From assembly GCA_030684395.1 (NCBI GenBank), contig JAUXTT010000004.1:310001-374000 (forward strand): 64,000 nt of DNA, in the 5' to 3' direction. Positions 45,681 to 54,607 of the stretch are shown here, piece by piece. Numbering within the stretch: position 1 is the first letter of the stretch; each line of letters starts with the position of its first letter. Made by a program: the position numbers and the translations under genes. Below the pieces are notes generated by a model. That model did no database searches. It saw only the letters and a program-made list of their open reading frames with translations, and had not been told where the DNA came from. The stretch is from Bacteroidota bacterium (GTDB taxonomy: Bacteria > Bacteroidota > Bacteroidia > B-17B0 > Aurantibacillaceae).

Positions 45681-48203
45681 TTAAACCGGGTCCACATCGA
45701 TTTTAATCCTGATCTTTTTATTGATGTCGTGTTTTTGAAATTGCTGAATCGCCATTCTGATATGCTCCCGAATTTTTGCAGCTGAAAATTCTCGCTCGTA
45801 TTTAAGCATGATGTTTTTGTAGAATTCGTTTTTGATCCTCGCTACCAAAGGAAACTCAGGGCCCAATACACGCTCGTGAAAATGTTTTTTTAATTCATCT
45901 GTTAACTGTGCGGCTCCTTCGTTTAATAAGAACAGATCTTTACATATCAAAGTGAACTCAATGATCCTGAAAAAAGGCGGATAATTAAATTGTTGTCGGT
46001 CGTGCATTTGAGCTTCGTAAAAAGCATTATAATCACCTTGTTTTACCAATTGCAATATGGCATGATTGGGTTGTGAAGTTTGAATAACTACTTTCCCTTT
46101 TACATCTTTCCTGCCTGCACGCCCGCTTACCTGAGTAATTAATTGATATGCTTTTTCATGTGTTCTGAAATCGGGATAGTTCAAAGCCTGATCAGCGCTG
46201 ATAACTCCCACCAGGCTCACATTATCAAAATCGAGTCCTTTGGTTACCATTTGCGTACCAATCAAAATATCGATGTTTCCGTGCTCAAAATCATCTATCA
46301 ATTGTTTGTATGCATACTTACTTCGAGTAGAGTCCAGATCCATACGAGCAGTTTTTGCTTCCGGGAATAAGAGTTCAATTTCTTCCTCTATCTTTTCAGT
46401 TCCAAAACCTTTGTAACGTAAATCGGAATTTCCACATGCACCACAAGATGAAGGCGGAGAAACAGATGATCCGCAATAATGACAAACCAAACGATTAGAA
46501 GCTTTGTGATAGATCAATGCCACATCGCACTGAGTACAATGCGGAACCCAATTGCAGGTATAACATTCTGTATATGGAGCAAAACCTCTTCTATTCTGAA
46601 ACAATATCACCTGCTCCTTTCTGTCTAATGCTAATTTAATTTCATCCTTTAAACGTAGAGTGAATAATGAATTCTTATTGTCCTCCGTTCTGTCAGCTTT
46701 AGAATCTACTGTCTCAATTTCAGGAACAGTGGCTTCACCAAATCGTTGACTCAATGTAACCAAACCAAATTTATGTTCGTGTGCATTGTAATAAGTTTCT
46801 AATGCAGGTGTTGCTGAACCCAATACTACTTTTGCTTTGTGAAGATGTGCCAGGTAAATGGATGAGTCACGTGCATTGTAACGTGGTGCGTTATCATGTT
46901 GTTTATAAGATGAATCGTGTTCTTCATCCACAATGATCAAACCTAAATTAGTGAAGGGAAGAAACAAGGCTGAACGTGCTCCCAACACCACATCGTAATT
47001 TACATGTCGGTTCAGTGATTCGGATACAGTTTCGTTTCCGGCAACACTATTCCATATTTCTACACGCTCGTTCTCCGAAAACTTAGAGTGGTATACTCCT
47101 ACTCTGTCTCCAAAAAAATTACGAACTCTATAAATTAACTGTGTGGTAAGCGCTATCTCGGGCACTAGAAAAAGAACCTGTTTGCCTTCTTCCAGGGTTT
47201 TCTCTATTAACTTACAATAGATTTCTGTTTTACCACTTCCGGTAATACCGTGTAACAGAACCACATTCTTTGTTTCGAAATGCTGTTTTATTTCAGCAAG
47301 AGATTTTTCCTGTACATCACTTAAGGAAATAGTTTTACGCGCTTCCTGATCTATCTTCAAACGTGAAATCTCAAAATCCTGCGATTCGAATGCTTCTTTT
47401 TTTATGAGACCATTTATTCCACCTACATCAAAAATTTTAGAAAACTCACTCTTCTTCACCCATCTGTCAATAGGCAGTGTTTTTTTCAAACCGCTGATGT
47501 TGCCCATTTTATTGAGGTAGTATAATAAGACCTCAACCTGCTTATGAGCTTTCCTTTCGAGGGCATTAAAAAATTCTTCAAATAATTTTTCGTCATTAAT
47601 GTATTTTTCATTCAGCCTCACATACGGAACCAATTTAGGTTTGTAACGTTCGCTGATTTCTTCGAAATTGATCACCAATTTTTTCTGACGTAAAGATCTA
47701 ACAATGGGCTGAGGGTTTTTCACCTTCAACAAATCAGCTATCTCACTAACCAACATGGTTTCTCTTGCCTGCAAAGCTTCGATCACCATGCTTTCTTTAT
47801 CGGTAAGCACAGAAAGATCAAGCGAAGAAAAATCATATTCTCCGTTCAATACTATTTTTGTTTCGCTGTTCAGTTTTAATCCTGCCGGTAATGCAGCATT
47901 CATTACTTCACCAATATGGCACATGTAATAACCAGCCATCCATTCCCAAAAAGTGAATTGAGTTTCGTTTACAACGGGTGCTTCATCTACAATAGATTCA
48001 ATGTAACGTGCTTCGTATTGTGATGGCGCATTGGAATGTATATTTCTGACTAAAGCTGTATATAATTTACTTTTACCAAACTGAACAACAACACGAGAAC
48101 CAACACGTACTGCATTGGTCATTTCTACAGGAACACGATAAGTGAACAAATTAGGAACTGCCAAAGGCACCACCACATCTATAAAAAGAGTTGGATGTTC
48201 CAT
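45681..48203 (-). CDS. priA: Primosomal replication restart helicase PriA
   Basis: An 840-residue DNA helicase that reloads the replisome at stalled forks. The N-terminal 3'-DNA-binding domain (VVPLAVPNLFTYRVP) is followed by the helicase lobes with Walker A HGITGSGKTEIY and Walker B IIVDEEHDSSYKQHD. The zinc-binding insert has four CxxC-type pairs (CYTCNWVPHCTQC ... CHYC ... CGACG). GTQMVTKGLDF and ITQVSGRAGR are helicase motifs V and VI, and the end IDVDPV is typical. It overlaps the glycosyltransferase gene upstream by one base. Confidence 0.97.
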   Translation of the reverse strand: MEHPTLFIDVVVPLAVPNLFTYRVPVEMTNAVRVGSRVVVQFGKSKLYTALVRNIHSNAPSQYEARYIESIVDEAPVVNETQFTFWEWMAGYYMCHIGEVMNAALPAGLKLNSETKIVLNGEYDFSSLDLSVLTDKESMVIEALQARETMLVSEIADLLKVKNPQPIVRSLRQKKLVINFEEISERYKPKLVPYVRLNEKYINDEKLFEEFFNALERKAHKQVEVLLYYLNKMGNISGLKKTLPIDRWVKKSEFSKIFDVGGINGLIKKEAFESQDFEISRLKIDQEARKTISLSDVQEKSLAEIKQHFETKNVVLLHGITGSGKTEIYCKLIEKTLEEGKQVLFLVPEIALTTQLIYRVRNFFGDRVGVYHSKFSENERVEIWNSVAGNETVSESLNRHVNYDVVLGARSALFLPFTNLGLIIVDEEHDSSYKQHDNAPRYNARDSSIYLAHLHKAKVVLGSATPALETYYNAHEHKFGLVTLSQRFGEATVPEIETVDSKADRTEDNKNSLFTLRLKDEIKLALDRKEQVILFQNRRGFAPYTECYTCNWVPHCTQCDVALIYHKASNRLVCHYCGSSVSPPSSCGACGNSDLRYKGFGTEKIEEEIELLFPEAKTARMDLDSTRSKYAYKQLIDDFEHGNIDILIGTQMVTKGLDFDNVSLVGVISADQALNYPDFRTHEKAYQLITQVSGRAGRKDVKGKVVIQTSQPNHAILQLVKQGDYNAFYEAQMHDRQQFNYPPFFRIIEFTLICKDLFLLNEGAAQLTDELKKHFHERVLGPEFPLVARIKNEFYKNIMLKYEREFSAAKIREHIRMAIQQFQKHDINKKIRIKIDVDPV

Positions 48204-49327
48204 TATGATACTATTTTTTCAATGGACTTCCAAAGCAGATCAGCTGAGCGATCCCACGAGAATTTATTTCTTTGAACTTTACCTGCGTCTATTAATTCAA
48301 TGCGTTTAGGTCTATCGTTGTACAAATACAACATAGCATTTTTTACTTCGTTTACTTCGTACGGATTTACATATAATGCCGCATCGCCTGCTACTTCAGG
48401 CATAGAAGTAACGTTGGCAGAAATAATGGGAACATCACATTGCATAGCCTCTAAAAGAGGAATCCCAAATCCTTCAAAATAGGGAATAAATGTAAGAGCA
48501 AAAGCCGAACCCAACACTTCATTTAATCCGCTTGCACTTAACCTTCCGGTAAAGATCACATCATCGGTATGTTTCATTCCGGTAAGAACTTGTTTTAATT
48601 CATCCATTCCCCAGAAAGATGCGCCTGCCAATACTAATTTAAAATCGGAATTAGATTCTGTTTTAAATAATTCAAAAGCCTGCAATAAACGTTTAATGTT
48701 TTTACGTGTGTGTAATGACCCCACAAAAACAAAAAACTCCTTTCCATCGGTAAGTTTTGCTTTCACTTTTTGTTTTACCTCATCATCAACCGGGAAAAAA
48801 GTTTCGTTGATACCATTATATACAACATCAATTTTATCAGGATCAACAGCATAAGAATCAACAAGGTCTTTTTTACTGTACTCAGAAACCGTTGCAATAC
48901 GAGCCGCTTCCTTTGCAAATAAAGGGAAGAAACGATTATAATATTTACTTGTCCAAAAAGGAAGGTCTTTTGGAAGATGTTTAAAATTGATATCGTGGAT
49001 GACAGGTAACTGTTTGCACTTTGCTCCTAAAGCAAGCATCCCATCAGGTGAAAGAAAAAGATCCGGCTTTAATTTGTTCAACACCGATTTAACTGAATAC
49101 TGAAACCATGCATAGTACAAAAAGGGATGTCGTGCTTGTGGACCTAATGACATAGGTGTAATATTATCAGCAAACACAAAGTCTTCATCAAAATGTCTAT
49201 CGAATAAAAACACAAAGTGAATGTCTTTTTGCTGTTCAGTAATTCTCTTAAGTGTTTGATAACCGAACCAACCGATTCCATCCAATCGGTTCTTCAATAA
49301 ATAACGGGTATTTACAACTATTTGCAC
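48203..49327 (-). CDS. GT4 family glycosyltransferase
   Basis: A 374-residue cytosolic or membrane-associated retaining glycosyltransferase. The GT-B fold is shown by the acceptor half (NTRYLLKNRLDGIGWFGYQTL) and the donor half with FVFVGSLHTRKNIKRLLQAFEL and the EGFGIPLLEAMQCDVP motif (EX7E). Family 4 members build exopolysaccharide, LPS or mannosyl chains; the sugar is unknown. The stop overlaps the priA start by one base, so they are co-transcribed. Confidence 0.92.
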   Translation of the reverse strand: MQIVVNTRYLLKNRLDGIGWFGYQTLKRITEQQKDIHFVFLFDRHFDEDFVFADNITPMSLGPQARHPFLYYAWFQYSVKSVLNKLKPDLFLSPDGMLALGAKCKQLPVIHDINFKHLPKDLPFWTSKYYNRFFPLFAKEAARIATVSEYSKKDLVDSYAVDPDKIDVVYNGINETFFPVDDEVKQKVKAKLTDGKEFFVFVGSLHTRKNIKRLLQAFELFKTESNSDFKLVLAGASFWGMDELKQVLTGMKHTDDVIFTGRLSASGLNEVLGSAFALTFIPYFEGFGIPLLEAMQCDVPIISANVTSMPEVAGDAALYVNPYEVNEVKNAMLYLYNDRPKRIELIDAGKVQRNKFSWDRSADLLWKSIEKIVS

Positions 49328-49451
49328 GGCTTAAAGATAAGATTTTATTGAAATACGGGATTAATGAAACGAAGAAATTCCTGTGAATTAAACTGTTAGT
49401 AATCAACATGAATGAAGACATGCTTACAATTCCTGTTTCACAATATTTTCG

Positions 49452-49459
49452 TACTTTTG
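49452..49459 (+). promoter_or_regulatory. -7 box of the CCG-domain Fe-S protein gene
   Basis: TACTTTTG fits TAnnTTTG, 15 bases before the chosen ATG, so the leader would be very short. Confidence 0.45.
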
Positions 49460-49474
49460 AGAAAAACTGATCTA

Positions 49475-50269
49475 ATGTCTGAAACAGCGTTGAAAGTAGA
49501 AACAATGGCCGATTATATGGCGCGTGGTGAAGCTCCTGAAATTCTATTTTGGGTAGGATGCTCTGGTAGTTTTGATGATCGTGCAAAAAAGATCACCAAA
49601 GCCATTGTGCGCATTTTGAACCATGTTGGGATGAAGTTCGCTGTTTTAGGAACTGAGGAAAGCTGTAGCGGTGATCCTGCCAAGCGTGCAGGAAATGAGT
49701 TTTTGTTTCAGATGCAGGCCATGAGCAACATTACCTTAATGAATGCTTATGAGGTAAAAAAGATTGTTACAGGCTGCCCGCATTGTTTTAATACCATTAA
49801 AAACGAATACCCTGAACTGGGTGGAAAATACGAAGTAGTACATCACACACAATTGGTGCAGGAACTGATTAATTCAGGAAAACTAAAAGTTCAGGGTGGT
49901 GAATTCAAAGGAAAAAAAATTGTTTATCACGATCCCTGCTATTTAGGAAGGGCGAACGATGTGTATGAAGCGCCTCGTGAGATCATACAAAAACTGGATG
50001 TGGAATTAGCAGAAATGAAACGCAGCAGAGCAAATGGTTTGTGTTGCGGTGCTGGTGGAGCGCAAATGTTCAAAGAATCAGAAAAAGGTGATAAAGAAGT
50101 AAGCACCGAAAGAGCAGAAGAAGCACTGGCCGAAAACCCGGATGTAATTGCGGTTGGTTGTCCGTTTTGTAATACAATGATGACGGATGGTGTAAAGCAT
50201 TTTAATAAAGAAGATAAAACGAAAGTATTGGACATTGCGGAACTTATTGCTTCAGCTAACGACCTATAG
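49475..50269 (+). CDS. CCG-domain (HdrB/GlcF-like) Fe-S protein
   Basis: A 264-residue protein with two cysteine-rich CCG domains (PF02754). The first is GCSGSFDDRA ... GTEESCSGDPAKRAGNE ... TGCPHCFNTIKNEYP. The second is HDPCYLGRAND ... GLCCGAGGAQMF ... GCPFCNTMM. In heterodisulfide reductase B and glycolate/lactate oxidase subunits these bind a special Fe-S cluster or pass electrons. In Bacteroidota the gene is usually single, and its partner oxidase is unknown. I chose the ATG at 49475; a frame start 63 bases upstream lies before the promoter-like box. Confidence 0.9.
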   Translation: MSETALKVETMADYMARGEAPEILFWVGCSGSFDDRAKKITKAIVRILNHVGMKFAVLGTEESCSGDPAKRAGNEFLFQMQAMSNITLMNAYEVKKIVTGCPHCFNTIKNEYPELGGKYEVVHHTQLVQELINSGKLKVQGGEFKGKKIVYHDPCYLGRANDVYEAPREIIQKLDVELAEMKRSRANGLCCGAGGAQMFKESEKGDKEVSTERAEEALAENPDVIAVGCPFCNTMMTDGVKHFNKEDKTKVLDIAELIASANDL

Positions 50270-50280
50270 TTCTCGACTTC

Positions 50281-50298
50281 TCCCGATAGCTATCGGGA
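50281..50298. repeat. Perfect palindrome TCCCGATAGCTATCGGGA, copy 1
   Basis: An 18-base perfect palindrome, also at 57338-57355 and 61371-61388. It lies just after the Fe-S protein gene, beside a second repeat type at 50324-50346. Confidence 0.75.
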
Positions 50299-50323
50299 CG
50301 AACTGACAATAAACACCTTATGT

Positions 50324-50346
50324 CACTTCGAGCGCAGTCGAGAAGT
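50324..50346. repeat. Palindromic repeat CACTTCGA...TCGAGAAGT, copy 2
   Basis: Matches the element at 1938-1961 at most positions. An open frame running back into this repeat would falsely lengthen the next gene. Confidence 0.5.
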
Positions 50347-50367
50347 AGACATACAAAAAAGAAAAAC

Positions 50368-50838
50368 ATGAACGGAAAAGTTTGGGCATATTTATCAAGT
50401 AAAGAATTAAGTGATGAAATGGTAGAAGCTATTTCTAATGAAACCTACTACTTTCTGGATAACTGGAAAGCTCATGGAACGGCATTAGCAGGTAGTTTCG
50501 AAATTCGTTACAACCGTTTTTTGATCATTACCGTTGATGAAGATAATTACAATGCGAGTGGTTGCAGCATAGATAAACAATTACAATTTATTAAAGAGTT
50601 TGAAAAAAAGTACTCTATTGAATTATTGAATCGTTTATTAGTGGCATATAAAAATAGCTCCGAAAAAGTGGAAGTTACTCACGCAACCAAAATAAAAGAT
50701 CTGTTTGCTTCGGGAGAGATCAATGAAAATACTATTATTTATAATCCTTCTATCAGCACCTCAGCTGAGTTAAAAAACAATTTTGAGATTCCTTTAAAGA
50801 AGAGTTGGTTGAATGAGAAATACAATCTCGTTTCTTAA
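50368..50838 (+). CDS. Conserved small cytosolic protein (WAYLSSKEL family), unknown function
   Basis: A 156-residue soluble protein. ATG at 50368 is preferred, because the longer frame begins inside a dispersed repeat and adds MSLRAQSRSRHT. The body is KVWAYLSSKELSDEMVEAISNETYYFLDNWKAHGTALAGSFEIRYNRFLIITVDED. Relatives are often labelled ABC transporter ATPase, but I see no Walker A, Walker B or signature motif, so that label is not supported here. It follows the Fe-S protein gene and may be its partner. Confidence 0.75.
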   Translation: MNGKVWAYLSSKELSDEMVEAISNETYYFLDNWKAHGTALAGSFEIRYNRFLIITVDEDNYNASGCSIDKQLQFIKEFEKKYSIELLNRLLVAYKNSSEKVEVTHATKIKDLFASGEINENTIIYNPSISTSAELKNNFEIPLKKSWLNEKYNLVS

Positions 50839-50847
50839 AACACGTTG

Positions 50848-50949
50848 AACCATATAAGGTCTATAAGTTCATGTAAGGTTTTCGAAAAAAAGGGGTTTGT
50901 TCACACATTTAAGTTTTATCTTCTATGTCCTTAAATGCCTTATATGGTT
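50848..50949. repeat. AACCATATAAGG palindromic repeat, copy 3
   Basis: The same 12-base ends as at 44795 and 45606, with a longer and different centre (about 78 bases). It lies between two convergent genes and could serve as a two-way terminator. Confidence 0.7.
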
Positions 50950-50955
50950 TAAAAA

Positions 50956-51963
50956 CTACTGTATCCTTAGTTTCTGCCCCGCCCTCAAATAGTACTTCTT
51001 GTCTGTACCATTCAAAGCGCATAATTGCTTTACGGTGATTCCGAAACGTTTTGCGATCTCATACCAACTGTCTCCTTTTTCTATACAATATAGAGTTGCA
51101 TTGGAAGGATAAGCACAAATAGCGCTTTTTCCCTTTTTTATAAGCAAAGTATCTGCTTCCATTTTAGCATCTGTGAAGGAAATAAAATTAGAAGGATTTA
51201 ATGCCTGACCTTTAAAACGTACTTCAAAATGTAAATGTGGTCCGCTCGAACGGCCTGTAGAACCTCCCAATCCAAGTAAGTCCCCGGCATTGATGACCTG
51301 TCCCGGTTTCACTTTTATTTTAGAAAGGTGAGCGTAAACAGTTTCTAAACCATTGTAATGTCTTATAATAACAACGTTTCCATAAGCACCTTGTTTGCGG
51401 GCAATACGCACCATTCCGTTAAATGCTGCTTTTACTGTATCGCCTTTGTTTAAATGAATATCAATTCCTTTATGCATGCGGTTATCCCTCCAGCCAAATT
51501 TAGAAGTAACGATTCCACATTTTGGGTGACAATACTTTCCCAATGAATCGCTTTGCACCAATAATGTTTGTGAATCGGGGAATTCAGTTTCGGGTGTAAT
51601 GGTAAATACTGCTTCTTCATCAAATGCCTCGTAAAAATCAGGAGCAGGAATTCCTTCTGCTTTAGCCTTTACAACATGCAAAAGAGATGCATAGTGATTA
51701 ACCAATTCTATATCGCTGGTCTTTACAGAATCCAGATCCAGTAATGAATCTACCAGATAAGTAAGATCTTCCCACGAAATATTTTTAATATTTACCAACG
51801 ATACCGTATCATCACTTTTCTTTTCCGTAGGTTTGTTGAGGATTGAGCGTAAACTATCCCCCTTAAAAGCAAATGAATTCACACTAACAAATAGTACGAA
51901 CAGCAATAACAGATATGTGAGTTTTGTTTTGATGGCGATAAAAATATAAAATTTTATTAACAA
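50956..51963 (-). CDS. M23 peptidase with C-terminal LysM domain
   Basis: A 335-residue exported cell-wall hydrolase. Signal peptide near residues 12-32 (LTYLLLLFVLFVSVNSFA). The M23 (LytM/lysostaphin-like) domain shows SKFGWRDNRMHKGIDIHL with the first His and Asp zinc ligands and GPHLHFEVRF with the last His. A LysM domain for peptidoglycan binding ends the protein (YCIEKGDSWYEIAKRFGITVKQLCALNG). It cuts peptide cross-bridges or supports other lytic enzymes. The only in-frame start in this position is TTG. Confidence 0.92.
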   Translation of the reverse strand: MLIKFYIFIAIKTKLTYLLLLFVLFVSVNSFAFKGDSLRSILNKPTEKKSDDTVSLVNIKNISWEDLTYLVDSLLDLDSVKTSDIELVNHYASLLHVVKAKAEGIPAPDFYEAFDEEAVFTITPETEFPDSQTLLVQSDSLGKYCHPKCGIVTSKFGWRDNRMHKGIDIHLNKGDTVKAAFNGMVRIARKQGAYGNVVIIRHYNGLETVYAHLSKIKVKPGQVINAGDLLGLGGSTGRSSGPHLHFEVRFKGQALNPSNFISFTDAKMEADTLLIKKGKSAICAYPSNATLYCIEKGDSWYEIAKRFGITVKQLCALNGTDKKYYLRAGQKLRIQ

Positions 51964-51999
51964 TGCAAATTATTGATTAATAGTGAATAAAGAACTTTA

Positions 52000-52782
52000 A
52001 TGACAAGTCATACTTTAAACAATACCAAAATAAGGTTCGCTCAGTTTTTTGAAGAGAATAAGAAGCTCATCAGCATCTTCTTTTGTGCCTATTTGGTATT
52101 AATTGCCAACCGCTATCTGTCTGAAACGGATAATCTTATACTCTTATTCGACAAATTAGGTTTTGATGGTTTGAAATTAAAATGCGAAAATCTCTTCATT
52201 TATTCCGAAAAATCACGCTTTTATTCACTTATTTACTGGGTTTCTATCATAAACATCTTTTATCTCATCATTCCGGTTATTGTAATAAAGCTGGTTTTAA
52301 AGGAAAGAGCCCGCGATCATGGTTTAGCTATTAATGTGGAAAAGGATTTTCACAAGTACTATATATTGTTTATGGCAGTTATGATTCCATTGGTGTTTTG
52401 GGCATCTACAACCGATGCTTTTCAGAATAAATACCCGTTTTATAAACTTCCTGCGGGCTCGGCAATTGGCTCCGATTTTATGGTGTGGGAGCTATTCTAC
52501 ATTTCTCAGTTCTTTTGCCTGGAGTTTTTCTTCAGAGGCTTTATGGTAAAAGGCCTGCAACCTAAGTTTGGTGCGCTTTCTATCTTCATTATGGTTATCC
52601 CCTACTGTATGATCCATTTCGGAAAACCCTTAGCAGAAACCATAGGCTCGGTGTTTGCCGGACTGGCATTGGGCTATATCAGCTACAAAGGAAGAGGGAT
52701 TCTTACGGGGTTCTTAATGCATATAACTGTTGCGCTTACGATGGACTTTCTGGCTTTGTATCAGAAGGGATTTTTCGGGTAG
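52000..52782 (+). CDS. CPBP family intramembrane protease (CAAX-like)
   Basis: A 260-residue membrane protein with about seven helices. The CPBP motifs are CLEFFFRGFMV, IPYCMIHFGKP, AETIGSVFAGLALGY and GFLMHITVALTMDF. The usual EE pair is LE here, a variant known in this family. These proteins include Rce1-like CAAX proteases and bacteriocin-immunity proteins; the substrate is unknown. It starts at ATG, divergent from the M23 gene. Confidence 0.88.
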   Translation: MTSHTLNNTKIRFAQFFEENKKLISIFFCAYLVLIANRYLSETDNLILLFDKLGFDGLKLKCENLFIYSEKSRFYSLIYWVSIINIFYLIIPVIVIKLVLKERARDHGLAINVEKDFHKYYILFMAVMIPLVFWASTTDAFQNKYPFYKLPAGSAIGSDFMVWELFYISQFFCLEFFFRGFMVKGLQPKFGALSIFIMVIPYCMIHFGKPLAETIGSVFAGLALGYISYKGRGILTGFLMHITVALTMDFLALYQKGFFG

Positions 52783-52947
52783 GAATGTTTTCCGAAAATT
52801 AACAAATAGTTTTTGATAATTAAACATAGAAAAATCTTTTCAGGATATTTATTGAATATTATCATTAGGTTAATTTTTTTGGTTATAACAAAGTTTTTTT
52901 TGGATAGCAAATTGTTTTATATACTTTCGTATCAAACCTATTTAATT

Positions 52948-54558
52948 ATGAAACACAAATTTTTACTAGCAGCAGCTATGTCTGTTGCATTAGGTGCTAA
53001 AGCTCAAATGCAAGTATTTAGTACAAACCAGATCGCAATTGGATATTATGGAACAATTCCACCACCAACCGGTTTTAAAACTCATGCAACTGGTAAAACA
53101 TTATTTACCAACACATCAACCGGAACTTACGGTGCTCAAATCACAGGAAACGATAATCTAAGTACAGCCAGTACACCAGATTATACGTGGAAGGGAGATG
53201 ATGCAACAACAGGAATATTTCATCCAGCTTCAAACACTATAAGTTTTAGTACTTCAGGTTCTGAAAGATTTAGATTTAATAGTAGTGGTCAATTTGTTTC
53301 ATACAAAACTGCCAGTGCAAGTACTCCTGACCTTACATGGAATGGAGATGTAAGTACCGGGATATACCACCCTGCAACCAACAATATTGGTTTTACAGTT
53401 GCTGGAGCAGAAAGGATGAGAATCTATTCAAACGGAAATGTTGGAATCGGTACAACTACACCAATGGAATCTCTTCAAATTGGGAATAGTTTTACTTTTC
53501 ATACTGGTGGCTCAAAATATATTGGTTATAATACTTATTTTGATGGGTCTAATAATAAACGGCTAGTTACTGACTATGCCACTGCAGTTACTTTTGGATA
53601 TGGTGACATATCACTACAAGTTGCACCAAGTGGAGCTGCAGGTACCATTCCGACATTCATAGATGCATTACATGTTAAAAACAATGGTAATGTGGGTATA
53701 GGGACGTCTGCGCCAAATGCAAAGTTTGACGTGCGGGGCGCAAGTAATTCAACTGCAACAATCATTTATGGCACACACACAAGTGATTACGGTTATGCCT
53801 GTATTGTAGATGTTGATAGGGACTTAACCAAAGCTTTTTCAATTAAAAAAAGTGGAACAGAATATTTCAGAGTTTATGGTAGTGGTGATGCGTGGGGTAA
53901 ATCATGGATATCATGGAGTGACCGTAACCTTAAAGAGAATATTGACAGTATAACAAATGCACTCGATAAATTAAAGCAGTTAACCGGTTATACGTACAAT
54001 ATGAAAGCCTCTTTTACAGGCTCTACAACTAACCGAAGCGAAATGGGCCTTATTGCACAGGAAGTGGAAAAAATTATACCGCAAATTGTAATGACAGATG
54101 AAAATGGAATAAAGGGTGTAGCCTATCAGAATTTAATACCACTTTTAATAGAAGCAATAAAAGAACAAAATAAAAATTTAACAGATCAGCAATATCAAAT
54201 TAAAACCTTGCAAAGCGATTTAAACAATTGTTGCCAAAACTCTAATAATAGTAATGTTAATGGAAGCGTAGGAATTAGCGAAACTGAAAATTATTTCAAT
54301 GCAAACTGGCTTGCTCAAAACAAACCAAACCCTTTCAACAAAGAAACCGTTATAGAATACAACGTTGTTCAAAACGGTAGAGGCAGCATTCTGATCTTTG
54401 ACATGAACGGAAAATTACTAAAAACCATTCCTGTAAAAATACCAGGAAAAGGTTCTGTAACAATTACTTCTGCTGAACTTTCTGCTGGAATGTATTATTA
54501 CACTTTGGTAGTAAATGATGTGGAGATAGACACAAAAAAAATGATCTTAACTGAGTAA
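52948..54558 (+). CDS. Tail-fibre-like surface protein: S74 chaperone domain plus T9SS tail
   Basis: A 536-residue exported protein; the ATG at 52948 gives a signal peptide (MKHKFLLAAAMSVALGAKAQ), whereas the frame opens further up. The passenger has repeated GIYHPATNNIGFTVAG and NGNVGIGTTTP motifs of fibre-like proteins. Next is an S74 intramolecular chaperone domain (about 320-410) with the Ser-Lys pair in SDRNLKENID, five residues apart as in phage endosialidase. A coiled coil and a type A sorting domain (LAQNKPNPFNKETVIEYNV ... GMYYYTLVV) end it. If the S74 part cleaves itself, the passenger would be freed from the sorting tail. Confidence 0.88.
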   Translation: MKHKFLLAAAMSVALGAKAQMQVFSTNQIAIGYYGTIPPPTGFKTHATGKTLFTNTSTGTYGAQITGNDNLSTASTPDYTWKGDDATTGIFHPASNTISFSTSGSERFRFNSSGQFVSYKTASASTPDLTWNGDVSTGIYHPATNNIGFTVAGAERMRIYSNGNVGIGTTTPMESLQIGNSFTFHTGGSKYIGYNTYFDGSNNKRLVTDYATAVTFGYGDISLQVAPSGAAGTIPTFIDALHVKNNGNVGIGTSAPNAKFDVRGASNSTATIIYGTHTSDYGYACIVDVDRDLTKAFSIKKSGTEYFRVYGSGDAWGKSWISWSDRNLKENIDSITNALDKLKQLTGYTYNMKASFTGSTTNRSEMGLIAQEVEKIIPQIVMTDENGIKGVAYQNLIPLLIEAIKEQNKNLTDQQYQIKTLQSDLNNCCQNSNNSNVNGSVGISETENYFNANWLAQNKPNPFNKETVIEYNVVQNGRGSILIFDMNGKLLKTIPVKIPGKGSVTITSAELSAGMYYYTLVVNDVEIDTKKMILTE

Positions 54559-54607
54559 TTTTAAACTACGGATTATGTGTAAAACACTTATTATAAAAAA
54601 CAATGTT

